From: Mesorhizobium sp. B2-8-5 | Lineage (GTDB): Bacteria > Pseudomonadota > Alphaproteobacteria > Rhizobiales > Rhizobiaceae | Assembly: GCF_006440675.2 (NCBI RefSeq) | Contig: NZ_CP083951.1 | Span: 1,302,001 to 1,366,000 of the forward strand | Direction of reading: 5' to 3' | Length of the DNA: 64,000 bases | Part shown: one piece after another, positions 6,674 to 15,214 of the stretch | Layout of the letters: each line of letters opens with the position of its first letter | Position numbering within the stretch: the first letter of the stretch is position 1 | Notes under the pieces: model-generated | Told to the model about the DNA's origin: nothing | Databases searched by the model: none | What the model saw: the letters and a program-made list of their open reading frames with translations, nothing else | Position numbers and translations under genes: made by a program

Positions 6674-8476
6674 ATGGCGGAAATCGGTGGCAGCGCAAGC
6701 GAGCGCAGACGCTCGGTCCGGCCGCTCCGCAGCCTTTTTCCCTATATCACCCGCTACCGGAAGCTCGCCATCGGCGCCATCATCTCGCTGATCGTGGCGG
6801 CAGTAACGACGCTGGCCTTGCCGATGGCTGTGCGGCGCATGATCGACCACGGTTTCCAGGCCGCGGGCTCCACCTTCATCGCGGAGTATTTCGCGGCACT
6901 GGTTCTGATGGCCGCGCTGCTCGCGGCCGCTTCGGCCAGCCGCTACTATTTCGTTATCACGCTCGGCGAACGGGTCGTCGCCGACATCCGCCGCGACGTT
7001 TTCTCCCATGTCACGACGCTGTCGCCGGCGTTTTTCGATCGTTCGCATTCGGGCGAGATCGTGTCGCGGCTTGCCGCCGACACCACGCAGGTGAAGTCGG
7101 CGGTCGGCGCCACCGCCTCGGTCGCGCTGCGCAACGTCATCCTCGGCCTCGGCGCGGTGGCGATGATGGTCGTCACCAGCCCGAAACTCTCCGGCCTGGT
7201 GATCGCGGCCATTCCGGTGATCGTGCTGCCGCTCGTCGCCTTCGGCCGTTCGGTGCGCCGCAAGTCCCGGCAAGCGCAGGACACGCTCGCCGAGGCCACC
7301 GCCTATGCCAGCGAGCAGATCGGCGCGGTGCGCACGCTGCAGGCCTTCACCAACGAGAAGCTGGTGACCGGCCGCTTCGCTGGCGCCGTCGATGCTGCCT
7401 TCGAGGCGGCGCGGGCCTCGGTGTTCGCGCGCTCGTTCCTGACCTTCTTTGCCATCTTCATGATCTTTTCCTCGGTGGTCGCGGTGCTGTGGTTCGGCTC
7501 GCGCGACGTGCTTGCCGGCACGCTGTCGGCCGGCACGCTCGGCCAGTTCCTGCTCTACTCGGTGTTTGCCGCCGGCGCGCTCGGCGCGTTGTCGGAGGTG
7601 TGGAGCGAGCTGTCGCAGGCGGCGGGCGCCGCAGAGCGGCTGACCGAGATCCTGGCCGAGACGCCGGCGATCCAGCGGCCTGCCGACCCCGTTCCGTTGC
7701 CGGCCACGGCCAAGGGCGCGATCAGCTTCGACGACGTCTCCTTCTCTTATCCGGCGCGGCCGGACCGCGCCGCCGTGCATGGCCTGAGCTTCCAGGTGAA
7801 GCCCGGCGAGACGGTGGCGATCGTCGGGCCTTCGGGCGCCGGAAAAAGCACCGTCTTCTCGCTGATCCTGCGCTTCTACGATCCCGAGAGCGGCCGCGTC
7901 GTCCTCGACGGCGTCGACGTGCGCGAGGCCGATCCGGCGGCTGTCCGGCAGCGGATCGCGATCGTGCCGCAGGACGTCACCATCTTCGCCGCGAGCGTTC
8001 GCGACAATATCGGCTTCGGCAGGCAGGGCGCCAGCGACGCCGAGATCGAGGCCGCGGCGAAGGCGGCGCTTGCCGACGAATTCATCGCCAGGCTCGACAA
8101 GGGCTATGACAGCCAGGTCGGCGAGCGCGGCGTGACGCTGTCCGGCGGGCAGCGCCAGCGCATCGCGATCGCCCGCGCCATCCTGCGCGACGCGCCGATC
8201 CTCCTGCTCGACGAAGCGACCTCGGCGCTTGACGCCGAGAGCGAGACGCTGGTGCAAAGGGCGCTGGAGCGGCTGATGCGCGGTCGCACCACCATCGTCA
8301 TCGCGCACCGGCTGGCGACGGTGCTGAAGGCCGACCGCATCCTGGTCATGGACGGCGGGCGCATCGTCGAGGAAGGCACGCATCAGAGCCTGGTGGCCAA
8401 GGGCGGCATCTACACGCGGCTCGCGAAGCTCCAGTTCGAGACCGGAGCCAGCGCCTTCAAGGGCGCGGCGGAGTAG
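6674..8476 (+). CDS. ABC transporter, fused permease and ATPase (MsbA/ABCB-like exporter)
   Basis: A 600-residue half-transporter exporter. The N-terminal domain (about residues 20-310) has six membrane segments and the GLILGLGAVAMM-type core typical of ABC type-1 exporters; the C-terminal ATPase has Walker A GPSGAGKST (near residue 384), Q-loop VPQDVTIFAAS, signature LSGGQRQR (near 489), Walker B ILLLDEATSALD and the H-loop IAHRLATVLKADR. The ATG at 6674 is preceded by AGAGGA; an earlier in-frame codon has no ribosome site. It should act as a homodimer exporting a lipid or hydrophobic compound, but the substrate cannot be read from the sequence. The next gene (PIN toxin) is convergent. Confidence 0.9.
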   Translation: MAEIGGSASERRRSVRPLRSLFPYITRYRKLAIGAIISLIVAAVTTLALPMAVRRMIDHGFQAAGSTFIAEYFAALVLMAALLAAASASRYYFVITLGERVVADIRRDVFSHVTTLSPAFFDRSHSGEIVSRLAADTTQVKSAVGATASVALRNVILGLGAVAMMVVTSPKLSGLVIAAIPVIVLPLVAFGRSVRRKSRQAQDTLAEATAYASEQIGAVRTLQAFTNEKLVTGRFAGAVDAAFEAARASVFARSFLTFFAIFMIFSSVVAVLWFGSRDVLAGTLSAGTLGQFLLYSVFAAGALGALSEVWSELSQAAGAAERLTEILAETPAIQRPADPVPLPATAKGAISFDDVSFSYPARPDRAAVHGLSFQVKPGETVAIVGPSGAGKSTVFSLILRFYDPESGRVVLDGVDVREADPAAVRQRIAIVPQDVTIFAASVRDNIGFGRQGASDAEIEAAAKAALADEFIARLDKGYDSQVGERGVTLSGGQRQRIAIARAILRDAPILLLDEATSALDAESETLVQRALERLMRGRTTIVIAHRLATVLKADRILVMDGGRIVEEGTHQSLVAKGGIYTRLAKLQFETGASAFKGAAE

Positions 8477-8483
8477 AGCAATC

Positions 8484-8915
8484 TTAGGGCGCTCGCCAAT
8501 CGGCGAGAAGCACAATGCTGCCTAAATGTTTCGTTTTGGCAAAATGGCGCTGGTCGGCTGTCACCAATGTTGCGGCGCGATTGATTGCCATGGCGTGGTA
8601 AACGCAGTCGTTGAGCGTTGGATAGCCGCCGGCAGGGCTCAGCTGCGTCGCGATCTCCTGCGTTTTGGCCAGCTCGCCCATGTCCGGTTCCAGAAGCTGG
8701 AAACCGCCTTCCCGCAGCCCGGCGATCAGCGTTGCGACCATAACGAAGGATTGCTCATAGTGAAGCGCGGCAGATAGTGACTCGTAAAGTAAGATGCTGG
8801 GGGCGGCCATGGCGCGACCGTCTGCGATGTTTTTCGCGAACAGGTTTCGCGCCTGTTCGCTACCATCCTCGTCCCGAAAGAGTTTGATGAAAATCGACGC
8901 GTCGACAATAATCAC
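8484..8915 (-). CDS. PIN domain protein, putative VapC-type toxin
   Basis: A 143-residue PIN-domain protein: MIIVDASIFIKLF carries the first acidic residue, LYESLSAALHY the second, NDCVYHAMAINRAATLVTADQRHF the last acidic pair. This pattern is that of Mg-dependent VapC endoribonucleases. The start is a GTG overlapping the antitoxin stop as GTGA, so translation is coupled. Functional assignment as a toxin is by family and by its pairing with the small upstream gene. Confidence 0.85.
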   Translation of the reverse strand: MIIVDASIFIKLFRDEDGSEQARNLFAKNIADGRAMAAPSILLYESLSAALHYEQSFVMVATLIAGLREGGFQLLEPDMGELAKTQEIATQLSPAGGYPTLNDCVYHAMAINRAATLVTADQRHFAKTKHLGSIVLLADWRAP

Positions 8916-9190
8916 TTTTTCCGGCCTTCGAGGATGTCCTCTGGTCGGCCGTCCATCTCCTGGCGAATTCTACGCAGCACGTCGGTCGAGCTTTCGCCGC
9001 CTGTCGAGCCCGGTTTCAATTCCCGGATCATCTTTAAAGCGCGCTCCTTTGCGGCATCTTTCAATGCCTTTGCGATTGCCTCCTCGACGAAACGGGATCG
9101 CTTGTTCTTCGGAACTTGGTTCTCGAGCGTCTCCTTGACCGCGCTGTCGATAGAAAACGTAGCGCGTTCCTTAGGACCTGAAGCGTTCAT
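8912..9190 (-). CDS. Antitoxin paired with the PIN toxin
   Basis: A 92-residue basic/acidic helical protein, MNASGPKERATFSIDSAVKETLENQVPKN..., with an N-terminal ribbon-helix-helix-like stretch (ERATFSIDSAVKETLENQV, SRFVEEAIAKALKD) and a C-terminal tail likely to wrap the toxin. It overlaps the toxin start by four bases. No family name is certain; the antitoxin role follows from size, order and overlap with the PIN gene. RHH antitoxins normally repress their own promoter, here within 9191-9288. Confidence 0.75.
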   Translation of the reverse strand: MNASGPKERATFSIDSAVKETLENQVPKNKRSRFVEEAIAKALKDAAKERALKMIRELKPGSTGGESSTDVLRRIRQEMDGRPEDILEGRKK

Positions 9191-9288
9191 CTGCGCACCT
9201 CGTGGTCATAAGATATAGCAGCACGAAATCGTACGCAAATGGGCGATGAGCTCATTCTAGTTCTCTGACGTGGTAACGACCCGCCGAC

Positions 9289-10776
9289 TTATGCAGTTCC
9301 GTAACGCCTGCGCAGGTGCTCGGTGAAGTAAGCGGCGTTGAGCTTCTCGCCGGTGGCGCGCTCGAGCAGGTCCGGCGTCGACCAGCGCGAGCCCTGCGAC
9401 CAGATCTTTGCGCGACGCCACTCGTTGACGGCGCTGAAATCGCCCTTGGCGAGGTCCTCGTCGGCGGACGGATGCTCCCTGGTCAAGGCCGCCCATTGCT
9501 GCGCCGCCATCATGGCGCCTAGCGTGTAGGAGGGGAAATAACCGAAGGCGGCGCCCGGCCAATGCACGTCTTGCATCGGCCCGTCGGCCGGGTTGTCGAT
9601 GGTCGAGAGGCCGAGATAGTCGCGCATCTTGGCGTCCCATGCCTCCGGCAGGTCGGCGACCTCCAGCCGGCCGGTCACAAGCTCCTGCTCGAGCTCGTAG
9701 CGCAGGATGACATGCAGCGGATAGGTGACCTCGTCGGCGTCGACGCGGATCAGGCCGCGCTCGACATGGTGGACATGCGGCAGGATGTCGTCGAGCGACC
9801 AGGCTTCGCCGAGGTGTTTTTCGACCACCGGCAACGCCCAGCGCCAGAACGCCGGGTTGCGGCCGATCTGCTTTTCGACGAACAGGCTCTGGCTCTCATG
9901 CACGGCCATGCCGCGCGCCTTGCCGAGCGGCCAATGCGACCAGGCTTTCGGCAGGTTCTGCTCGTAAAGCGCGTGGCCGGTCTCGTGCAGCACGCCCATC
10001 AGCGCCGACAGGAAGTCGGAGGTCTTGTAGCGGGTGGTGATGCGCACGTCGGTCGGCACGCCGCCGCAGAAGGGGTGGTGCGACACCGACAGCGAGCCAT
10101 GGGTGAGGTCGAAGCCGACGGCCGCCATCATGGCAAGGCCGAGCTCGCGCTGGCGGTCGACGGCATAGGTGCCCGACAGCGGCTTCAACGGATGTTTTGC
10201 CAGCCGTGCTTCCTGCATGGCCAGCGCACGCGGCAGGAAATCCTTGAGAAAGGCCTTCAGCTTGGCAAACACCGGCGTGATGTCGGCGGCGCGGTTGCCG
10301 GGATCATACTGCTCCATCAGCGCATCATAGGGGGCGAGGCCGAGGGCGTCGGCGCGCAGCGCCGCTTCCTCTCGCACCAGGGTCACGACGCCTTCCAGCG
10401 CCGGCAGGAAGCCGGCCCAGTCGTTCTTGGCGCGCAGGTCGCGCCAGAGCTGTTCGGAACGCATGCGCGCCACCGTCTGGCGCTCGACGAATTCGACAGG
10501 CAGGCAGGTGAGGTTGGTGTATTGGCGGCGCAACTCCCTGACCGCCGCCTGCTGCTCTTCGCTCAGCGGCTCGGCTTCGGCGGCCGCGATCCAGTCACCG
10601 ATCTCCGGCGCGGTCGCCTGGGCGTGCAGCATGCCGGCAAGCGAGGACATCGCCTCGGCGCGCTTCTCGCCGCCGCCGACCGCCATATGCGTCGCCTCGT
10701 CGGCGCCGAGGATGGCTAAAGCATGCTCCAGCGCTTCGAGCTTGTGGCCGAGTTGGTCGAGTTTCTGGAAGGACAT
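9289..10776 (-). CDS. Carboxypeptidase M32 (thermostable carboxypeptidase 1 family)
   Basis: A 495-residue metallocarboxypeptidase of family M32. The zinc motif HETGH is present in MGVLHETGHALYEQN, with the family motif DVRITTRY before it, HESQSLFVEKQIGRN after it, and the C-terminal DVHWPGAAFGYFPSYTLGAMMAAQ. The ATG at 10776 is chosen as the first ATG; a TTG six codons upstream is less likely. Cytoplasmic, no signal peptide; removes C-terminal residues from peptides except proline, by family. It stands alone, divergent from DUF1304. Confidence 0.95.
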   Translation of the reverse strand: MSFQKLDQLGHKLEALEHALAILGADEATHMAVGGGEKRAEAMSSLAGMLHAQATAPEIGDWIAAAEAEPLSEEQQAAVRELRRQYTNLTCLPVEFVERQTVARMRSEQLWRDLRAKNDWAGFLPALEGVVTLVREEAALRADALGLAPYDALMEQYDPGNRAADITPVFAKLKAFLKDFLPRALAMQEARLAKHPLKPLSGTYAVDRQRELGLAMMAAVGFDLTHGSLSVSHHPFCGGVPTDVRITTRYKTSDFLSALMGVLHETGHALYEQNLPKAWSHWPLGKARGMAVHESQSLFVEKQIGRNPAFWRWALPVVEKHLGEAWSLDDILPHVHHVERGLIRVDADEVTYPLHVILRYELEQELVTGRLEVADLPEAWDAKMRDYLGLSTIDNPADGPMQDVHWPGAAFGYFPSYTLGAMMAAQQWAALTREHPSADEDLAKGDFSAVNEWRRAKIWSQGSRWSTPDLLERATGEKLNAAYFTEHLRRRYGTA

Positions 10777-10924
10777 GGCGGGTTCCGGCTGCAAATGGGC
10801 TGGCGCGAAAAAGATACCAAGGCGCGAAGCTTGGCAACCCTGCTCGGCGAGGCCGGGGTCGACCTATCTTGCGCGGCGGCGTCGACGTGTGGTCAATGCT
10901 TGTCCGAACGAGCGGTGGGGAACA

Positions 10925-11278
10925 ATGATCGGCAATATCCTGGTCGGGCTGGTGGCGCTGATCCACTGCTATATCGTCTACCTTGAGATGGTGTTGTGGG
11001 ACACGCCGCGCGGCCACAAGGCGTTCAAGCTGACGACGGAATTCGCCAGCGCCTCGAAGGTGCTTGCCGCAAATCAGGGGCTCTATAACGGCTTTCTCGC
11101 CGCCGGCCTGATCTGGGGACTCTATCTCGGCGCCGGCGGATTCCAGATCAAGATGTTCTTCCTCATCTGCGTCGCTATTGCCGGCCTCTACGGCGCGGCG
11201 ACCGTCGGCCGCAAGACACTCTTCATCCAGACTGTGCCGGCGGTGCTCGCCATCATCGCGCTTTGGCTCGGCGTGTAA
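10925..11278 (+). CDS. DUF1304 family small membrane protein
   Basis: A 117-residue protein with four predicted membrane segments, beginning MIGNILVGLVALIHCYIVYLEMVLW. Conserved parts of DUF1304 (YqjF/YwnF-type) are visible: LVALIHxYIxYLEM near the start, ANQGLYNGFLAAGLIWGL in the middle and VAIAGLYGAATV. The ATG follows GGGGA. No function is known for the family. Confidence 0.85.
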   Translation: MIGNILVGLVALIHCYIVYLEMVLWDTPRGHKAFKLTTEFASASKVLAANQGLYNGFLAAGLIWGLYLGAGGFQIKMFFLICVAIAGLYGAATVGRKTLFIQTVPAVLAIIALWLGV

Positions 11279-11297
11279 TCGAAGCAGGACGCGATCC

Positions 11298-11334
11298 AAA
11301 AAGGACGCCCTCGGGGCCAGGTCCCGCGGGCGCC
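11298..11334 (-). terminator. Terminator of the secreted-protein gene
   Basis: On the minus strand GGCGCCC ... GGGCGTCC followed by TTTTT forms a stem with one G-T pair, about 50 bases after the stop of the gene at 11385-11810. On the plus strand the A-run precedes the stem, so only minus-strand function is likely. Confidence 0.5.
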
Positions 11335-11384
11335 AGTTGGTCCCTTCCTGTGTGCGGGCCGTCTCCTTGAAATGGCGAACCGCT

Positions 11385-11810
11385 TCAGCCGTTCGGGTAA
11401 TTGCCACCGCCGTCGCCGTCGCCCACCATGAAGCCGCTGCCGGTGTCGTTCATCAGCCTCTGGTCGACATTGTCGAGGCGCCGCAGCATCTCATGATATT
11501 GCGCGGACGGTATCCTGCCGTGATCCGAGGCCGCGACATGCTCCGCGGCCTGGCTGATATGCGCGGCGCGCATGTGCAGTCGGTGCGCTTCCGAAGCCGA
11601 AATGTTGTTTGCCTGCCGGGCATCGGTGATGCCCTGATCCACGCCCTGGATCTGATCGATCAGGCTGGTCACACGCGGGCCGATGAAATTGGCTGGAGGG
11701 GTCGCATCGAGAAGTCCCTTGTGGTGCCCGGCCGCATAGGCGCCGGCGAGCGGGGCCGCGATCAGAACCGCAGCGAGGATTGCAGTCTTGAGAGATGTTG
11801 AAGCGCGCAT
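11385..11810 (-). CDS. Small secreted protein of unknown function
   Basis: A 141-residue protein with a clear Sec signal peptide, MRASTSLKTAILAAVLIAAP then LAGAYAAG (cleavage near residue 28). The mature part is helical and shows two related helix pairs, ITDARQANNISASEAHRLHM and GRIPSAQYHEMLRRLDNVDQ, each containing a turn with the form (I/R)(S/P)x(S/A)(E/Q)x(H)...L; the C-terminus is glycine-aspartate rich. Similar short proteins are widespread in Rhizobiales as hypothetical proteins. The frame is open further upstream, but the signal peptide fixes the start at 11810. Confidence 0.7.
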   Translation of the reverse strand: MRASTSLKTAILAAVLIAAPLAGAYAAGHHKGLLDATPPANFIGPRVTSLIDQIQGVDQGITDARQANNISASEAHRLHMRAAHISQAAEHVAASDHGRIPSAQYHEMLRRLDNVDQRLMNDTGSGFMVGDGDGGGNYPNG

Positions 11811-12165
11811 GGCGGCGCATCCTTCTACCAGGAAGGGAGCGGCCGCGCCGCGTCGCCTTCCGACCTTCCGGGCCGTCCGGTTCCGTCGCGTCGCGATGGG
11901 AGGCATCGCCGGCGGGACCCCGGCCCTGCGCGGCAAGTTAGGTGCGTCGATTCGCGATGTGTAATTAAAAAAAGATAATGTTTTCAGGCCTTGCCGCCGG
12001 CACTTGGCGCGCTAAGTATTCAGCCGACAAACAACTTCCCGTGACTTTGCGTGATCCTAAAGCGCGTCGCGATCTTTCAGATCCGCTCCGTACGCTTTAG
12101 GGTTTTGATTCTACGCATGTCTTTGTCCCGAAACCGGTTCCCGCTTTCGGGAGACATGCTTCAAA
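11811..12165. repeat. Intergenic region with double-hairpin dispersed repeat
   Basis: No gene in these 355 bases. The left half holds the promoter area of the secreted-protein gene and an A-rich stretch near 11963. The right half, 12057-12159, is a dispersed repeat made of two hairpins: CTAAAGCG (12057) with CGCTTTAG (12093-12100), and GCATGTCT (12115) with AGACATGC (12152-12159) enclosing CCCGAAA/TTTCGGG. The second hairpin shares GGTTCCCGCTTT with the element at 49231-49296, and the first shares AAAGCGCGTCGC with the elements at 24.5 and 28.0 kb. It ends next to the stop of the OmpA-like gene. Confidence 0.7.
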
Positions 12166-13194
12166 TCACCGTTCGGTGAGCTTCAGTTCAATGCGGCGGT
12201 TCTTGCTGCGCGCCTCGTCGGTGTCGGCCGGGTCGAGCGGCTGGAATTCGCCGAAGCCGGCGGCCACCAGCCGGTTGGCCGGCACGCCGTTCTCGATCAG
12301 GAACTTCACGACGGACGTCGCGCGCGCGGTCGACAATTCCCAATTGTCGCGATAGCGGCCGGTGCCGGAGAGCGGCTGGTTGTCGGTATGGCCGTCGACG
12401 CGCAGCACCCAGCTGATCTCGGGCGGGATTTCCTTCTGCAATTCGATGATGGCGTCGGCGAGCTTCTTCATCTCGACCTTGCCGGCGTCGTTGATCACGT
12501 CGGAGCCTGTCGGAAACAGCACCTCCGACTGGAAGACGAAGCGGTCGCCGACAATGCGGATGTTCTCGCGGTCGGCGAGGATTTCGCGCAGCCGGCCGAA
12601 GAAATCGGAACGGTAGCGGTTGAGTTCCTGGACGCGCTGCGCCAGCGCGACATTCAGGCGGCGGCCCAGATCGGCGATCTTGGTGTTGGAGACGCGGTCG
12701 CGCTGCTCGGAGACGTTGAGCGCGTCTTCCAGCGCGCCGATCTGCTTGCGCAGGGCGGCGATCTGCTGGTTGAGGATCTCGACCTGGCTCAGCGCCTGCT
12801 GGCTTATCTGGCGCTGGTTGCCGAGTTCGTCGGACAGCTGGTCAGCCCGTTTGGTGGCCGCGTCGCCGGCGCCGGCGCCCTGTGCCAGCAATTGTTCGAG
12901 GCGGCTCTTTTCAGCCTGCGCCGCCGACAGCGACGCCTGCAGGTTGGCGAGCGAATCCTCCTTGTCCTGGCTGTTCGTGCGTTCCAGCGCGAGCAACTGG
13001 GTCAGCTCGTTGATCTGCGAGTTGAGGCGGTTCAGCACCGCGTCCTTGCCGGATATCTCGCGGCTGAGCAGGAATTGCGCCAGCACGAAGACAGTGAGCA
13101 GGAACATGATCGCCAGCAGCAGCGTCGACAAGGCATCTACGAAGCCCGGCCAGTAGTCGATGCGGCGGTCGGCGCGCCGTCTTGCCAGCGCCAC
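12166..13194 (-). CDS. OmpA/MotB-like peptidoglycan-binding membrane protein
   Basis: A 342-residue inner-membrane protein with a single N-terminal membrane segment (about residues 21-43, GFVDALSTLLLAIMFLL), a long coiled coil (about 50-180) and a C-terminal OmpA/MotB domain with VDGHTDNQPLSG near residue 265 and NRRIELKLTER at the end. Asp20 in GFVDALS aligns with the proton-binding aspartate of MotB (ADFMTAM). The start is GTG, one base after the stop of the MotA-like gene, so the two are translationally coupled. The coiled coil is far longer than in flagellar MotB and no flagellar gene is near. Probably a proton-driven envelope complex of unknown job. Confidence 0.85.
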   Translation of the reverse strand: MALARRRADRRIDYWPGFVDALSTLLLAIMFLLTVFVLAQFLLSREISGKDAVLNRLNSQINELTQLLALERTNSQDKEDSLANLQASLSAAQAEKSRLEQLLAQGAGAGDAATKRADQLSDELGNQRQISQQALSQVEILNQQIAALRKQIGALEDALNVSEQRDRVSNTKIADLGRRLNVALAQRVQELNRYRSDFFGRLREILADRENIRIVGDRFVFQSEVLFPTGSDVINDAGKVEMKKLADAIIELQKEIPPEISWVLRVDGHTDNQPLSGTGRYRDNWELSTARATSVVKFLIENGVPANRLVAAGFGEFQPLDPADTDEARSKNRRIELKLTER

Positions 13195-13195
13195 G

Positions 13196-14218
13196 TCAGT
13201 GGACCCCTTGCTTCTTCAGCGCGTCGGCGATCTTTTCCAGTGTGTTGCGCATGGCCTTCTGCTCATCGGACTGTGCCTCGACCCAGTCGCGCATGATCTG
13301 CTGCTCGGAGCGCATGTTCTTCACCAGCCCCGAGATGCCGTCGGCAAGATTGGCCATGGCGGTGGCGACGCGCGGATTGGAGCCTCCGCCATTCTCCTGC
13401 AGGCTGCGCAGCCGTTCCGACAGCAGCCGGATATCCTCGGAGGATTCGGCGGCCTTTGACGTATCGGACACGACGATGTCCGACGACAGATCGGTGACCG
13501 AGGAGAGCCAGTTCTCGAGTTCGGTGTAGAAGCGGGTCTGGGCGCGGCCGGCCTGCAGATCGAGAAAGCCGAGCACAAGCGAGCCGGAAAGGCCGAACAG
13601 CGAGGACGAAAACGCGGTGCCCATGCCGGCGAGCGGCGCCGACAGGCCCTGCTTCAGCGCGTCGAGCACGGCGGCGGCATCGCCGGTGCCCGGGTCCAGC
13701 GCCTCGATCGTCTCGCGGATCGAGGCGATGGTGTTGAGCAGGCCCCAGAAGGTGCCGAGCAGGCCTAGGAACACCAGCAGGCCGACCAGGTAGCGCGAGG
13801 TGTCTCGGCTTTCGTCGAGGCGGGTGGCGATGGAATCCAGCATCGTGCGCATCGACGAGGTCGAGAAGGCCACCGAGGACGAACGGCCGATCATCGCCTT
13901 CATCGGCGCCAAAAGAACCGGCTCGGTGGTCTCGGAGCCGGCGCGGAAGGAATTGACCCAGCGCACCTCGCGGAACAGCCGCCCGACCTGCACGAACGCA
14001 AGCAGGATACCGACCGCCAGCACGCCGATGATCAGTCCGTTGAGGCCCGGATTGCTGGAGAAGGCGGTCGAGATCTGGCGGGTGAGGATGGCGGCGATGA
14101 AAGCGACGATGATCAGGAAGATCACCATGGTGAGCAGGAAGACCTGCGGACTCGACAGCTTGTGCGGATCATAGACCAGGACGTCCGATCGCCTGCCGAA
14201 GGATCTGAGAAAAGCCAT
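13196..14218 (-). CDS. MotA/TolQ/ExbB-like proton channel subunit
   Basis: A 340-residue membrane protein. Two N-terminal membrane segments (FLLTMVIFLIIVAFIAAIL and GLIIGVLAVGILLAFVQV) are followed by a cytoplasmic part and two further segments carrying the MotA/TolQ/ExbB signature: LLVFLGLLGTFWGLLNTIAS and PLAGMGTAFSSSLFGLSGSL. It is distinct from tolQ, which lies at 30.2 kb. Forms an apparent two-gene operon with the MotB/OmpA-like protein. By analogy it should use proton flow to move the OmpA-domain partner; the purpose is not known from sequence. Confidence 0.85.
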   Translation of the reverse strand: MAFLRSFGRRSDVLVYDPHKLSSPQVFLLTMVIFLIIVAFIAAILTRQISTAFSSNPGLNGLIIGVLAVGILLAFVQVGRLFREVRWVNSFRAGSETTEPVLLAPMKAMIGRSSSVAFSTSSMRTMLDSIATRLDESRDTSRYLVGLLVFLGLLGTFWGLLNTIASIRETIEALDPGTGDAAAVLDALKQGLSAPLAGMGTAFSSSLFGLSGSLVLGFLDLQAGRAQTRFYTELENWLSSVTDLSSDIVVSDTSKAAESSEDIRLLSERLRSLQENGGGSNPRVATAMANLADGISGLVKNMRSEQQIMRDWVEAQSDEQKAMRNTLEKIADALKKQGVH

Positions 14219-14329
14219 CCGTGCCCCGTTTCCGATGCCACCGCCGCAGAATTGCCGCGACTCTAAACGGAATTGTGACCAAATTGAATGGCGCTTGGCA
14301 ATATGGCCCGATAGGCCGGCGCCACAGGC

Positions 14330-15022
14330 CTAGAACCGGTTGACCACCAGGCAGTCGACCATGGCGGCCAGGTGCAGGCCGGCGCCGGTGACGACGAAGC
14401 CGTGCCAGACGGCATTGTGGAAGCGCAGGCCCTTCCAGGCGAAGAAGACGACGCCGCAGGAATAGACGATGCCGCCGGCGACGAGCAGCGCGACCGAGGT
14501 CGTCGGCAGTGTCTCGACCAGCGGTCCGGCGAGCACCACGCCGCTCCAGCCGATGGCGAGATAGAAGACGATGGCCAGCCGGTCGTAGCGCCCGGGCAGG
14601 AACATCTTGATGGCGATGCCGGCCGCTGCTGCGCTCCACACGACGACGACCATGGGTAGCGCCAGCGGCGTGTTGTGGAGCTGGGCGAGGAAGGGCGTGT
14701 AGGTGGCGGCGATCAGGAGATAGATCGCTGCGTGATCGAAGCGGCGCAGGATCCATTTCGCCGGCCACGAGACCGGCCACAGATTGTAAGTCAGCGATAC
14801 GGACAGCACGGTGAGCAGCGACACCACGTAGAAGACGGCTGCGGTATATTCGCCTGGACCGGAATGAAAAGCGGCAAGCGCCAGGAAAGTCGAGCCGGCA
14901 GCGATCGCCAGCACGATGCCCACCGCATGCACGATGCCGTCGGCGATTATCTCGGCGCGCGAGTAATGCCAGCGCCCCACAAAGGGGATGTCAAGCTGGG
15001 TATCTGGCCGCACATCGTTCAT
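14330..15022 (-). CDS. Hemolysin III family protein (PAQR-like)
   Basis: A 230-residue seven-segment membrane protein of the HlyIII/YqfA family. The three conserved family sites are present: YSRAEIIADGIVHAVG near the N-terminus, RRFDHAAIYLLIAATYTPF in the middle and WHGFVVTGAGLHLAAM near the C-terminus, together giving the metal-binding histidines of the superfamily. Despite the name, bacterial members mostly have no proven haemolytic function. It ends 111 bases from the MotA-like start and is transcribed in the same direction. Confidence 0.9.
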   Translation of the reverse strand: MNDVRPDTQLDIPFVGRWHYSRAEIIADGIVHAVGIVLAIAAGSTFLALAAFHSGPGEYTAAVFYVVSLLTVLSVSLTYNLWPVSWPAKWILRRFDHAAIYLLIAATYTPFLAQLHNTPLALPMVVVVWSAAAAGIAIKMFLPGRYDRLAIVFYLAIGWSGVVLAGPLVETLPTTSVALLVAGGIVYSCGVVFFAWKGLRFHNAVWHGFVVTGAGLHLAAMVDCLVVNRF

Positions 15023-15116
15023 AAAATGGTCCTGCTATCCCTTGATCTGGGCAGTCGCGGACCAGTATTTCAAGCTTCAGTTGCGGTTTTGCGACTGCGG
15101 AGCGGCGCGTCCTTTC

Positions 15117-15190
15117 GACGCGCAAAGGACACTGCAGCACTTTGATTTGCACACGATCCTTTCCGAAAATCGATTCCGACTTTCGCAGTA
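15117..15190. repeat. Dispersed repeat remnant, CCGAAAATCGATTCCG type
   Basis: In the 192-base gap upstream of the hemolysin-III gene, the sequence around CCGAAAATCGATTCCGACTT (15164-15183) has the same pattern as the second hairpin of the 12.1 kb element (CCGAAACCGGTTCCCGCTTT) and appears to be a diverged copy. Assignment is by eye. Confidence 0.4.
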
Positions 15191-15214
15191 AGGGCGCTTC
15201 GCGCGCCCCACCTC

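Noticed and set aside
6611..8515. A minus-strand frame of more than 600 codons opposite the ABC exporter
   Set aside because: No family similarity, extreme Arg/Ala/Asp content; the plus-strand exporter has every ABC motif in order.
12166..14218. A Zorya-type defence locus
   Set aside because: The MotA/MotB-like pair recalls ZorA and ZorB, but there is no ZorC, ZorD or ZorE-like gene on either side and the surroundings are housekeeping.
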